Source: Pedobacter alluvionis (GTDB lineage Bacteria > Bacteroidota > Bacteroidia > Sphingobacteriales > Sphingobacteriaceae). From it: a stretch of DNA of 64,000 bases. Both the position numbers and the translations under genes were made by a program. The notes under the pieces are model-generated. The model did not search any database, was not told where the DNA came from, and was given only the letters and a program-made list of their open reading frames with translations. The stretch lies in NCBI RefSeq assembly GCF_003664035.1, contig NZ_RCCK01000015.1:1-64000 (forward strand). Reading direction: 5' to 3'. Positions 53,713 to 63,130 of the stretch are shown piece after piece (the stretch's first letter is position 1; each line of letters starts with the position of its first letter).

Positions 53713-55338
53713 TTATTGCGCTTTAGCAAGCCATAATGATGCATTTAAATGCAAAGCCGGATGGGAGGTATATCCAGATGGCACATCACCAGACCAACCA
53801 TTAAATAAATTATCGTTTGTATCACCTGTTCCGTCATCAGAGGGTGAACTATCGCCAACAAAGGCTACCCTTCCACTTCCATAAGTCGAAATTAATGCCA
53901 TTACACCATTATTACTTCCTAATGTGCTGCTCATTCTCCAAAATAATCCTTGTACTGTGGAATTTTGTGTTGGAAACAGGGTTGCCGTTGTACCATTATA
54001 GAAAGCTAATTTTGACGCATTTCCTGCAGCACCATTTAAAATCAGATTGGCACTGGTACTTGTTCCGGAGTAAACTTTTGTACTTGGTTTTTCGCTAATG
54101 TCAACATAATCTACATTAAAGCCGAAAGGTTTGTTGTTGTTAATGCCATTGTTGCTCATTAAATCATTCCAAACTCTTGGCGAATCGTAACCATCGCCAT
54201 CTCTGTCTGAAGGATTGTAACCATTCGCATCTGTTCCGGCTGTACTTGCAGCAGTATGATCGGCCACCATCATTAAACCGCCGCCATTGGCCACAAAATT
54301 CATAATTGCCGTTTTTTCAGCGGCTGTAAATAATTTATTCGGTTCAATAACCACGTAAACATCGTAATTTTTTAAATCCTGAGGATTAGAGGTATTACCA
54401 TAAGTAATGGCAGTACCACCTGGCAAAGTTTCTACCAGCTCGCCACGTTTTACCAATTCTACAGCCCAGGCAGACATGGCACCTTTCCAGTAGGTTTCAG
54501 GAGTTGAAGCAGTTATGCCGGTATAGGAAGGAGTAGGGAATCTTTGTGCTTTAAGTTCAACAGAGGTTCCTCCTTGATAACCTGGAACGCTTTCGGTCCC
54601 ATCTGCATCTATCTGCCAATCGGCACTACCTGCATTTTCCAGTTTTGAAGCATCAAATAAAAACTTCTTACCCGTAAGTACAGGATTTGTACCTGGATCG
54701 GTACCACCGCCGTTATCATTAATGGTAATATCGTCAAAGTTAATTCTGTTTGAAGCACCAGAAAGTTTTCTGATTTCTAAACGGATATTTCCGGTAAGAT
54801 TTAGGTTGAAAGATTGTGTTTGTAAGGTTGATGTGCTGGTTATATTGCTGCCCGACTGAGTCCAGCTACTTCCACCATTGGTTGAATACCATAAGCCCCA
54901 TTGACTAGCGGCATCTGTGCCGTAAGTAGCATGTTGAACGCTTACTGTATTAATGCCGCTTGTAAGATCAAACTGCATAGTAATTTTCCCTGAGTTACGG
55001 ATACGGGCAGACCACGAACCATTTTTTTTATCTGCAGCAAGATTTCCAATTAACGCGTCGAAAAAATTCCATGATTTTCCATTTAGTGTAATGTCATCTC
55101 CGCCCGCTGAGCCGGAAGGAGAAACATCATAAGCTGTTTTAGGACTGGTTGAACCTACTTCAAAGTTCTCTAAAGTTTGTGCCGTAAGTGTAGCATTCGA
55201 AGCATTGAAGGCTGATAATTTTGCTTTAGCTAAAGCGTTTGGGCTGGTTTCATTTTCTTGTTTTTTACAAGCGCTAAAGCTTAATAATGTAGCAAACGCT
55301 ATTAAAGCGAAGCCCGTTAATTTAAATTGTTTTTTCAT
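53713..55338 (-). CDS. Large surface lipoprotein with C-terminal glutamine-amidotransferase-like fold
   Basis: This 541-residue lipoprotein (MKKQFKLTGFALIAFATLLS, lipobox FSAC with Cys near 24) has a jelly-roll-like domain (about 60-210, SWNFFDALIGNLAADKKNG, NRINFDDITI) like those attached to exported nucleases and glycosidases. A Gly/Asp linker follows, then a C-terminal region (about 225-541) that resembles class I amidotransferase-like or ThuA-like folds (YDVYVVIEPNKLFTAAEKTAIMNFVANGGGLMMVADHT), with an Asp/Gly-rich insert. No catalytic Cys triad is visible. It lies downstream of the TonB receptor gene, same strand, but separated by a terminator. Confidence 0.7.
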   Translation of the reverse strand: MKKQFKLTGFALIAFATLLSFSACKKQENETSPNALAKAKLSAFNASNATLTAQTLENFEVGSTSPKTAYDVSPSGSAGGDDITLNGKSWNFFDALIGNLAADKKNGSWSARIRNSGKITMQFDLTSGINTVSVQHATYGTDAASQWGLWYSTNGGSSWTQSGSNITSTSTLQTQSFNLNLTGNIRLEIRKLSGASNRINFDDITINDNGGGTDPGTNPVLTGKKFLFDASKLENAGSADWQIDADGTESVPGYQGGTSVELKAQRFPTPSYTGITASTPETYWKGAMSAWAVELVKRGELVETLPGGTAITYGNTSNPQDLKNYDVYVVIEPNKLFTAAEKTAIMNFVANGGGLMMVADHTAASTAGTDANGYNPSDRDGDGYDSPRVWNDLMSNNGINNNKPFGFNVDYVDISEKPSTKVYSGTSTSANLILNGAAGNASKLAFYNGTTATLFPTQNSTVQGLFWRMSSTLGSNNGVMALISTYGSGRVAFVGDSSPSDDGTGDTNDNLFNGWSGDVPSGYTSHPALHLNASLWLAKAQ

Positions 55339-55427
55339 ATTATTGGTAGATTGAAGATATTTAAACCTACTTTAATTATGTTAAGCAGCTGTTGCCTTCT
55401 TGTTACATTTACGTTATCCCTTTTTAT

Positions 55428-55470
55428 AAAAAATGGCTGAATCGTTATCCAATCCAGCCATTTTTATTTT
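55428..55470 (-). terminator. Terminator after the TonB receptor gene
   Basis: AAAAATGGCTG (55429-55439) pairs exactly with CAGCCATTTTT (55455-55465) around a 15-nt loop. A and T runs flank both sides, so it can act in both directions. Confidence 0.8.
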
Positions 55471-55484
55471 TTAATTCTAAAAAA

Positions 55485-58400
55485 TTATTGATTAAACCTA
55501 TATCTTAATCCGAATTGGATTCTCCAACGGGCAGTTTCATCAATATTGCTTGAAAATGTATTAACCAAAGGCACGCTGTTATCCGCATTTAAGTAAGGGA
55601 AAGAAAATGTAGGTTTACCCGATGTTGCATCCACTCCTTTAAAGTTAAGAAGTCCGTTAGCCCTGTTGGCAAATTTTGGAACTCCCCAGGTTTTATTAAT
55701 CATATTCCCGAAATTGAAAATATCAAAAGTAAGTTGAAGAGAATGCTTTTTACCTTTCAGGTTTGCGAATAAATCTTGTGCCAGTCGAATATCAAGCGTA
55801 CCGATTACATTACCAACAAGACCATTTCTTTCTGCATACTGACCTCTTTTTTTGTTCAGGTAATTGTCTTGGCTGATATAGCTGTTTAATTGACCCCAAA
55901 GCTGGTCAGGTGTACGGGTATCGCCAGCATTTTCTGGTACCAAAACAATATCAGATTTATTAGCCGGAACATAAATCAAATCGTTCCCGCTCAAACCATC
56001 ATTGTTTAAGTCGTTTCCATAAGTATAAGAATATCTGAAACCATCTTGTAGTTGATAGAACATAGAGAATGTTGTACCTAAGTGGTTAATGTATTCTTTT
56101 CTATAAACAACAGAGGCAATGAAGCGGTTTTTAACCATATAGCTAGAATAAGAAAGTGCATCTGTATTCGGGCTGCCAGAAACCTGACGGTCTCTCCACA
56201 TACTTTGGGCAATAGAACCACCATCATTAACTGATCTCGAATCGGTATAAGTATAACCTGCGGTTGCAAAAAGACCACCTGCAAACTCTTTCGATAATGT
56301 TCCTGTAATTGCTAAACTATGGCCTTTATTGGTATTGGTCATTACAATTGCATCAGAAATGTTTGGGTTTGCCGGAGTAGGGGTTGCTGACCCGTAAATT
56401 CTTGAACTGGTGTATCTCGGACGGTTATCAGCGCCTTTTAAAAGGGTATATGCCGAAGTGTTTAAATTCACATTGCGGAAATAAACAGAATTAATATCTT
56501 TTGAGTATAAGGCTTCGATTGTTCCGGTTACACCGCCAGGCAATTTCTGGTCAACCGCTAAATTAGAACGCCAAACTTGCATAAATTTAAAATCCTGTTG
56601 GGTTACAGCAAGATTGTAAGCTGTATTGTTTGCTGCTGTAGCTTTATTTACATTTCTATAAGCATCAACGTTGGGGGTAAATGGTCTGTTGGTTGGGTTA
56701 TTAATCGATTCAGAACCAAATTGAACACCGTTATTGCTGGCCTGGTTAGATATCCAAACCAATGGAGGTCTTCCGGTAAACAGCCCTGTACCACCTCTTA
56801 CCTGTGTTTTTCCGGCATGGTTTACATCCCAGTTAAAGCCTAAACGTGGCGACCATAAAATAGAACTTTTAGGAAATCTGCCCACATCAATTTTTTGATC
56901 ATTTTCGAAAGTCAACTTTTCTACATTTGGATTGCTTAGTGAAGCTGGTGAAGAAACGCTGGTTAAATCGGCACGTAAGCCAAGCGTTAATTTTAACTCA
57001 TCGTTAACCGTAAAAGCATCCTGAGCGTACAAGCCATACATATTCGACTGGATTTCTGCATAAGGAAATGATCCATCAGGCATAACCGAGTATTGAACCT
57101 GGTATTTGGTTGCATTTGATACGCCATTATTGGCGCTGTTATAAAAATCGGCAAGGCTGTTAAAGGTATAGGCACCATAATAGTTAGGAGCGAAACCGTT
57201 AAGCGTTCTGTAGCCTTCGTAATTTGCGCCCAATGTTATTTCATGGCGGCCCGCATAGATATTAAAGTTATCTGTAATCTGGTAAACCTTAGTTTTTAAC
57301 GTGTTAAAGGCAGTAAAAGGTTCGTAGCCGAAAGCAGTATACGAACTTCCATCAGGATTCATAATATCAACAAGTGGAAAAGGCTTGTTACCCTTTGATT
57401 CTCTGAAATCGTTCATGCTATTGTAACCAACTGTTAATTGATTAGAGAATTTATTGTTAAAACGTGTTCTGAACTCAAGGTTAACGTTATCCATATTGTT
57501 GTTTATGCCATATCCTGCCGATTGGAAAGGAAGCCCCAGCTGTGATGGCTGACGGTTATTTTTAGGAGCACCACTATTACTTGGTAAAATATCCTTATAA
57601 GATCTGAAATAGAAATATTTTAAACTTAAAGTATTTTTATCATCAATATTATAGTCTAATTTGGCAGATAGTTTATCGCTCCTGGTTTTTAAGGCATAAT
57701 TTTCGTAAGCCCCTGGATCGTAGCCAAGCGTTTGTAAAAAAGAACCTAACTTATCTAAGTCTTCGCCTTTTGCCTGAGATATATTTGGTCCCGTGCTTCC
57801 AGCCCTTGAAGCTGAAAATCCAGTTCCCGGATCTGATCTTCTTTCCAATTCTCCGCTGGCAAAAAAGAATAATTTATTTTTAATAATCGGTCCGCCTAAG
57901 GTAAAGCCATAACCTTTAAGGCTAAAATTGGTTACCGGCACTTTTAATCCAGCATAATTGTAATCACTTACCAGGTCCTGGTCTCTGTAGTAAGTATTTA
58001 AAGAGCCCTGAAATTCATTTGTACCACTTCTGGTTACTGCATTTATTGCAGCACCTGTAAAACCACTTTGACGAATATCGTATGGAGCAATGTTTACTGT
58101 AATTTCTTCGAAGGCATCCATGTTAATCGGTTGAGAACTTGTTTGACTTCCAATGGTACCCTGTAAGCCGAATGCATTATTAAACAGCGCTCCATCAACC
58201 GTAAAATTGTTGGCCAGGTTACTTCTTCCTGCAATACTTGGGCTACCAAACTGTAAAGAGAACTGAGGGGTAAGCTTTACGAAATCGGTAAAGCTCCTAT
58301 TTAAAGTTGGCAAATTTTGTATTGCTGTTCTCGAAATATTCTGCGATGCACCTGTTCTTCCCGAGTTAAAAACTTTACTTTGTTTTCCTGATACCGTAAC

Positions 58401-58757
58401 TTCTGATAAATTACTGGCGTCTTCACTTAAGGATACATTTAAAGTAGAACTTTGGCCAAGGGCCAATTTTTCAATACGTTGTGTTTGATTTTTAAAACCA
58501 ATAAAAGAAACGGTAATGGAATAAGGACCACCAATACGCATCGCTGGTAAATTATAACGGCCGTCCGATCTGGTAGAAGTGGCATATCTCGAACCTGATG
58601 GTTCGTGTATGGCAATCACTGTAGCCCCGCTAATTGGTCCTTTAGTATCGACAACCATTCCATTTATAGAGGCAGTTGTTTCATTTTGTGCAACAGCATC
58701 TATTTTTAAGAATATTAAAAGTAGAAATGTTGTAAATAGAAGTAAAGTTTTTTTCAT
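55485..58757 (-). CDS. Oar-like TonB-dependent outer-membrane receptor
   Basis: This 1090-residue protein has a signal peptide (ending DAVAQ), then a carboxypeptidase-regulatory-like domain (about 27-115, ASINGMVVDTKGPISGATV), a TonB plug (SVSGKQSKVFNSGRTGASQNI, AFEEITVNIAPYDIRQSGFTGAAINAVTRSGTNEFQGS) and a 22-strand-type barrel ending RWRIQFGLRYRFNQ with a C-terminal aromatic strand. It resembles Oar proteins of Bacteroidota and myxobacteria, whose substrates may be peptides or proteins. There is no SusD partner gene here. A lone transcription unit. Confidence 0.88.
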   Translation of the reverse strand: MKKTLLLFTTFLLLIFLKIDAVAQNETTASINGMVVDTKGPISGATVIAIHEPSGSRYATSTRSDGRYNLPAMRIGGPYSITVSFIGFKNQTQRIEKLALGQSSTLNVSLSEDASNLSEVTVSGKQSKVFNSGRTGASQNISRTAIQNLPTLNRSFTDFVKLTPQFSLQFGSPSIAGRSNLANNFTVDGALFNNAFGLQGTIGSQTSSQPINMDAFEEITVNIAPYDIRQSGFTGAAINAVTRSGTNEFQGSLNTYYRDQDLVSDYNYAGLKVPVTNFSLKGYGFTLGGPIIKNKLFFFASGELERRSDPGTGFSASRAGSTGPNISQAKGEDLDKLGSFLQTLGYDPGAYENYALKTRSDKLSAKLDYNIDDKNTLSLKYFYFRSYKDILPSNSGAPKNNRQPSQLGLPFQSAGYGINNNMDNVNLEFRTRFNNKFSNQLTVGYNSMNDFRESKGNKPFPLVDIMNPDGSSYTAFGYEPFTAFNTLKTKVYQITDNFNIYAGRHEITLGANYEGYRTLNGFAPNYYGAYTFNSLADFYNSANNGVSNATKYQVQYSVMPDGSFPYAEIQSNMYGLYAQDAFTVNDELKLTLGLRADLTSVSSPASLSNPNVEKLTFENDQKIDVGRFPKSSILWSPRLGFNWDVNHAGKTQVRGGTGLFTGRPPLVWISNQASNNGVQFGSESINNPTNRPFTPNVDAYRNVNKATAANNTAYNLAVTQQDFKFMQVWRSNLAVDQKLPGGVTGTIEALYSKDINSVYFRNVNLNTSAYTLLKGADNRPRYTSSRIYGSATPTPANPNISDAIVMTNTNKGHSLAITGTLSKEFAGGLFATAGYTYTDSRSVNDGGSIAQSMWRDRQVSGSPNTDALSYSSYMVKNRFIASVVYRKEYINHLGTTFSMFYQLQDGFRYSYTYGNDLNNDGLSGNDLIYVPANKSDIVLVPENAGDTRTPDQLWGQLNSYISQDNYLNKKRGQYAERNGLVGNVIGTLDIRLAQDLFANLKGKKHSLQLTFDIFNFGNMINKTWGVPKFANRANGLLNFKGVDATSGKPTFSFPYLNADNSVPLVNTFSSNIDETARWRIQFGLRYRFNQ

Positions 58758-58812
58758 GAGTAATTTTTAAGCAAAAATACTCCGACTTACTATAGCTAAT
58801 GTTGTATTTATA

Positions 58813-59775
58813 TTAATTAATTGTTAACAGTTTTCCTTGCTTAGGAAATATTAAGTTTAAATCAAGTGTATTTTCTGTAAGTAATTGATGTTTTATTTTT
58901 TCGGCACTATGTTGCGGAGGTTTAATATGGGTTACAATGAAAGAAACTTTTTTAATGGTATCACCATCCGTTAAGCTTTTAAGTTTGCCAATTTCACTAA
59001 AAAAAAGCTTTGGTGTAAGGTGCCCGAATAATTGTTTATCGGGCTGTTCGTTCGGGAAAGAAACCTCTAAAAAGATGGCTTTTAGCTGGCCGGCATTAAT
59101 CAGCGGTGCTATATTTTGCCACAGGCTGGCGAGTTTATCTGATTTTTCAACTTCATCAGCGCCAGTATCTCCCAGATAAAGAACATAACTATCATTGTGG
59201 CTGATTAGAAAAGCAGTACTTTTATAAGGATTGCCATGGCTCAGTTCAAAGGCTTTTACTTTCATTTCTGTGCCTTCAAGAGGATAAGTATTGCCTTCAA
59301 TCAATGGGAAATACGTATACTTTTTTAGCTGTGGTTTTTCACCTTCGTTGGCAAAATTAGCCCAGGCGTCCCAGGTAAAATATTTATCCCTTAAAATATT
59401 CAGGACAGATGGCAGGCCGTAGATGTTTTTGGATGTATCTGCGGGCGAATTGATGATCAGGCCAGCTAAATGGTCTAAATGTCCATGAGATATCAGATAA
59501 CCTTTAATCTGCTTACGCTGTATCTCTTCGCTATTGCCCTTTAGTGATTTAAAATCGATTGCTTTTTGGATGCCTGCGTTTATTGTACCCGCATCAAGGC
59601 AAACATATTTGTCGCTTCCTTTTGGTGTTATCATGTACGATGATAAATTGCTCTCATCATCGCCGCCTTTTACACCAAGTGGAATGATGGTAAATGCAGA
59701 CCCCTTTTCCTGCGCCCTAGAATTATCAGCACACATGAATAGAAAAATAATTACTGGAAGAATTCTGTTAAACAT
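58813..59775 (-). CDS. Exported class II 3',5'-cyclic-nucleotide phosphodiesterase
   Basis: This 320-residue metallo-beta-lactamase-fold enzyme has the metal motif GYLISHGHLDHLAGL (HxHxDH) near residue 95. Later it has YVLYLGDTGADE, a likely third ligand group, and FLEVSFPNEQPDKQLFGHLTP, a signature of class II cyclic-nucleotide phosphodiesterases. The N-terminus MFNRILPVIIFLFMCADNSRAQ is a signal peptide, so the enzyme should act in the periplasm, as the class II enzyme CpdP of Vibrio fischeri does. It is 9 bp downstream of nagA, in the same operon. Confidence 0.84.
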   Translation of the reverse strand: MFNRILPVIIFLFMCADNSRAQEKGSAFTIIPLGVKGGDDESNLSSYMITPKGSDKYVCLDAGTINAGIQKAIDFKSLKGNSEEIQRKQIKGYLISHGHLDHLAGLIINSPADTSKNIYGLPSVLNILRDKYFTWDAWANFANEGEKPQLKKYTYFPLIEGNTYPLEGTEMKVKAFELSHGNPYKSTAFLISHNDSYVLYLGDTGADEVEKSDKLASLWQNIAPLINAGQLKAIFLEVSFPNEQPDKQLFGHLTPKLFFSEIGKLKSLTDGDTIKKVSFIVTHIKPPQHSAEKIKHQLLTENTLDLNLIFPKQGKLLTIN

Positions 59776-59784
59776 ATTGGTTGA

Positions 59785-60876
59785 TTATATCGTTTTACCC
59801 TTAAAAATAATCTCTTTTAAATTTAGCGCATCATCAAGCACGACTAAATTTGCCTGCTCACCAGCTGCGATATTTGCTGTTAAGTTTTCAATTCCGATTA
59901 GTTTGGCAGGATAACTTGTTCCCATTTTAATTGCATCATTTAAGCTGATGCCACAGTGTGTTACACAGTTTTTAACAGCTTTTAACATGGTTAAAGATGA
60001 ACCAGAAAGCGTTCCATCAGGCATTACATATTTATTTCCTTTTTGGATATGCTGATAAGGACCAGTTGAACAGGCCGTAACGGCATCGGTGATGAGGAAT
60101 AAACGCTCTTTTAATAGTTTCTGCGCAAATTTAACCACCTCAAAATCTACATGTTGCCCATCGGCGATAATACTGGCCATCGCCTTAGCGTGACTAAAAA
60201 CAGCTGTGGGTATTCCAGATTCCCGATGGTGGATGGGGCTCATGGCATTAAAGAGGTGGGTAGTGGTTTGGATGCCTTTATTATACGCCGCAGTAGCTTC
60301 CTCAAAAGTTGCATTGCTATGTCCTAATGAAACCACAACACCTTGATCTAGTAAGTATTGTATTACCTCATCATCCTGGATTTCCGGTGCTATTGTCATC
60401 AATTTAATTACACCATCTCCAAAATCGATTAATTTCTTAATTTCGTTTAAGGATGCCTTTCGCACAAAGGCAGGTACGTGCGCGCCTAAACGTTTTGGAT
60501 TTAAAAATGGACCTTCTAAGTGCAAACCCAGGCAATTCCTGGCTATTGAGCGATGTGCTTTAGCTACTTTGATACATTCATTAAAAACTTCGGGAGAGTT
60601 TGTTGCCATGCAGGCCAAAAAACCAGTCGTTCCTTTTTTGAGCAGGTCATCTTCTATAATGCTTAACGATTCGATGCTTGGCTCGGCAGAAAATAACCTG
60701 TCGCCTGCTCCATAAATCTGCAGATCTATAAAACCTGGAACAACAATCGAATGGCTGGTTTCTTTATGATCACTTTCTTTAATAGCTGAAATGATATCAC
60801 CATCGATAATGATGTCTTGGTTCTTTTTTAAATCGTTGCCCTGAAAATAGGAGGTGTTGGAAATTACTTTAGGCAT
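59785..60876 (-). CDS. nagA: N-acetylglucosamine-6-phosphate deacetylase
   Basis: This 363-residue amidohydrolase deacetylates GlcNAc-6-phosphate in amino-sugar recycling. Ligands fit the single-metal NagA type: the first HxH is replaced (GFIDLQIYGAGD), Glu is in LHLEGPFLNPKRLGAH near 122, His in SLGHSNATFEEA and TTHLFNAMSPIHHRE, and the catalytic Asp is in LITDAVTA near 264. It forms an operon with the phosphodiesterase gene. nagB and transport genes are not in view. Confidence 0.95.
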   Translation of the reverse strand: MPKVISNTSYFQGNDLKKNQDIIIDGDIISAIKESDHKETSHSIVVPGFIDLQIYGAGDRLFSAEPSIESLSIIEDDLLKKGTTGFLACMATNSPEVFNECIKVAKAHRSIARNCLGLHLEGPFLNPKRLGAHVPAFVRKASLNEIKKLIDFGDGVIKLMTIAPEIQDDEVIQYLLDQGVVVSLGHSNATFEEATAAYNKGIQTTTHLFNAMSPIHHRESGIPTAVFSHAKAMASIIADGQHVDFEVVKFAQKLLKERLFLITDAVTACSTGPYQHIQKGNKYVMPDGTLSGSSLTMLKAVKNCVTHCGISLNDAIKMGTSYPAKLIGIENLTANIAAGEQANLVVLDDALNLKEIIFKGKTI

Positions 60877-61228
60877 ATCAAACGTTGAGTAAATTTAATC
60901 TTAAACGGTCAAAGTTAAATATTGTGACTATATATTTGGATAATAAGATGAAATAACCAAATGAATGAAAGTCAGCCCGGTAGAAGAAGTTTTTTAAAGC
61001 CGAGTGCGGCTACTTTGAGCGCTCCAAAATGATGCATGTTGACCGAAACACTGTACCCCAAACTGTTCGAACCTTGTTGACTCAGGAAAAAGGTTGGAAG
61101 TAGGGAAATGCAATCGTCATGCTGACCTGTAGCGCAGCAGAAAGCTAAGCGGTAAATTATTTAGCATCATTCTCAATAAATTAGACCCTGAAAATTTCAG
61201 GGAGACGAACAAGAATATAAAGGCATAA
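60877..61228. other. Intergenic region with decayed repeats
   Basis: I see no gene in these 352 bp. CCCTGAAA-A-TTTCAGGG (61186-61202) is a perfect 8-bp hairpin. A stretch near 61110-61140 (AATCGTCATGCTGACCTG) resembles the dispersed CGTCAT-type repeats. The region should contain the nagA promoter. Confidence 0.4.
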
Positions 61229-61260
61229 AAAAAGCTCCTGATTTTCACCAGGAGCTTTTA
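61229..61260 (-). terminator. Terminator after tsf
   Basis: AAAGCTCCTG (61231-61240) pairs exactly with CAGGAGCTTT (61249-61258) around ATTTTCAC. Runs of A on the plus strand give a T tract for the minus-strand operon. It ends rplM-rpsI-rpsB-tsf. Confidence 0.85.
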
Positions 61261-61276
61261 ATTATTTTAGAAATGC

Positions 61277-62122
61277 TTATGCACCTAATTGTACACGTTT
61301 GAAAGCAGATACTGTTAAACCTTTAGAAGTGTTATCTAAATATTTACGCACATCCATAGAGCTATCTTTAACAAACTCCTGGTTTAATAAAGTACTGTCT
61401 TTGTAAAATTTATTCAATTTACCAGCAGCGATTTTCTCAACCATTTCCTCTGGTTTACCTTCTTGACGGATAACGTCTTTAGCAATCTCGATTTCACGTT
61501 CAATTGTAGCGGGATCAACACCGTCTTTATCAACAGCAACTGGGTTCATTGCAGCAATTTGCATTGCAACATCTTTACCAGCTTCAGTAATATCTGCGCC
61601 ATTAGTGTTTTCAAATACCACTAAAACACCCATTTTACCATTAGAGTGGATATAAGAAACGATTTTTTCACCAGATACATTTGCGTACTCCTGAATAACG
61701 ATTTTCTCTCCGATTTTACCGGTTAGTTCAGTTATTGTTTCGGCAACTGTACGTCCATCTTCCAAAGTAATCGCTGATAATTCTTCAGCAGAAGCAGGAT
61801 TGTTGGCAACTGCTGCAGCTAAAACGGCCTGAGCTAGATTACGGAAATCTTCAACTTTAGAAACTGGTTCAGTTTCACAAGCTAAAGCAACTAATTTACC
61901 ATTAGTTCCATCAGCTGAAATATTGATTGATACCAGACCTTCAGAAGTAGCATTACCAGAACGAGCGGCAGATACTTTTTGACCTTTTTTGCGCAACAAA
62001 TCAACAGCAGCTTCGAAATCGCCATTAGCTTCAACTAAAGCTTTTTTGCAATCCATCATACCAGCGCCAGTTTGTTGGCGTAATTTGTTTACATCTGCGG
62101 CAGTAATTTGTACTGTAGACAT
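61277..62122 (-). CDS. tsf: Translation elongation factor Ts
   Basis: This 281-residue nucleotide exchange factor for EF-Tu opens with ITAADVNKLRQQTGAGMMDCKKALVEANGDFEAAVDLLRKKG, a UBA-like N-terminal domain with the family signature. Two EF-Ts dimerisation domains follow. Length is standard. It follows rpsB after 129 bp, a spacer that contains an inverted GTAACCTG word. Confidence 0.97.
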   Translation of the reverse strand: MSTVQITAADVNKLRQQTGAGMMDCKKALVEANGDFEAAVDLLRKKGQKVSAARSGNATSEGLVSINISADGTNGKLVALACETEPVSKVEDFRNLAQAVLAAAVANNPASAEELSAITLEDGRTVAETITELTGKIGEKIVIQEYANVSGEKIVSYIHSNGKMGVLVVFENTNGADITEAGKDVAMQIAAMNPVAVDKDGVDPATIEREIEIAKDVIRQEGKPEEMVEKIAAGKLNKFYKDSTLLNQEFVKDSSMDVRKYLDNTSKGLTVSAFKRVQLGA

Positions 62123-62162
62123 TTTATTTCTTTTTTTAAATTTTACAATCTTGTTATAACAA

Positions 62163-62240
62163 TTACAGGTTACAAGTTACAAGCGCTAAGTTAAACTCAT
62201 GTTAAGCCAACTTAAAACCTGAAACCAGTAACCTGCAATT
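62163..62240. repeat. Word-repeat spacer (CAGGTTAC/GTAACCTG) between rpsB and tsf
   Basis: CAGGTTAC (62166-62173) is repeated as its exact complement GTAACCTG at 62228-62235, with AATT outside each arm. Inside are GTTACAAG, AAGTT, GTTAAG and CTTAA words. Confidence 0.5.
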
Positions 62241-62251
62241 AAAAAATATTA

Positions 62252-63112
62252 CTATTCTTCTGTTTTAGTTTCTTCTGATGAAGGAGCTTCAACTTCCGCT
62301 TCAGCAGTTGCCTTTTTAGTTGTTGGTCTTTTTTCACCAGCTCCTCTTGGCTCTTTTGCTTCAGGAGCATCAGCTGCAACTTTTGCTGCTACTGCTTCTT
62401 TTTCAGCCTCATCATCTTTTTCGCGTTTACGCTCATCTAAACCTTCTTCAATAGCTTTGATAATTACATCAGTAATTAAAGAGATTGATTTTGTAGCATC
62501 ATCATTCGCTGGAATAGGGAAATCGATGTTAGAAGGATCAGAGTTAGTATCAACCATCGCAAAAGTAGGGATGTTTAATTTTAACGCTTCAGTAACTGCA
62601 ATATGTTCTTTCTTAACATCAATTAAGAATAAAGCTGCAGGTAAACGGTTTAAATCAGCGATACCACCTAAAAGTGATTCTAATTTAATACGCTCACGTT
62701 GAATCATTAAACGCTCTTTTTTAGATAAGATCGAATAAGTACCGTCTTTAGTCATTTTATCGATGTTAGACATCTTTTTGATTGACTTACGAACAGTAGC
62801 AAAGTTAGTTAACATACCACCTAACCAACGTTCAGTTACGAAAGGCATGTTTACTTTTTTAGCTTGTTCAGCTACGATTCCTTTTGCTTGTTTTTTTGTT
62901 GAAACAAACAATACTTTACGTCCTGATTTTACGATTTGTTTAATCGCCGCCGCAGCTTCTTCAGTTTTAGTTAAAGTTTTATTTAAATCTATAATGTGAA
63001 TTCCATTACGCTCCATGAAAATATAAGGAGCCATTTTTGGATTCCATTTACGGGTAAGGTGACCAAAGTGTACACCTGCATCCAATAAGTCTTGATAAGT
63101 TGTTCTTGCCAT
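62252..63112 (-). CDS. rpsB: 30S ribosomal protein S2
   Basis: This 286-residue protein carries the S2 signatures YQDLLDAGVHFGHLTRKWNPKM and PTFAMVDTNSDPSNIDFPIPANDDA. The last 60 residues are a Glu/Lys/Ala-rich extension beyond the usual S2 core (about 230 residues), common in Bacteroidota. It lies 18 bp after rpsI. Confidence 0.97.
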   Translation of the reverse strand: MARTTYQDLLDAGVHFGHLTRKWNPKMAPYIFMERNGIHIIDLNKTLTKTEEAAAAIKQIVKSGRKVLFVSTKKQAKGIVAEQAKKVNMPFVTERWLGGMLTNFATVRKSIKKMSNIDKMTKDGTYSILSKKERLMIQRERIKLESLLGGIADLNRLPAALFLIDVKKEHIAVTEALKLNIPTFAMVDTNSDPSNIDFPIPANDDATKSISLITDVIIKAIEEGLDERKREKDDEAEKEAVAAKVAADAPEAKEPRGAGEKRPTTKKATAEAEVEAPSSEETKTEE

Positions 63113-63130
63113 TGTCTTTGCCTCCTGTGA

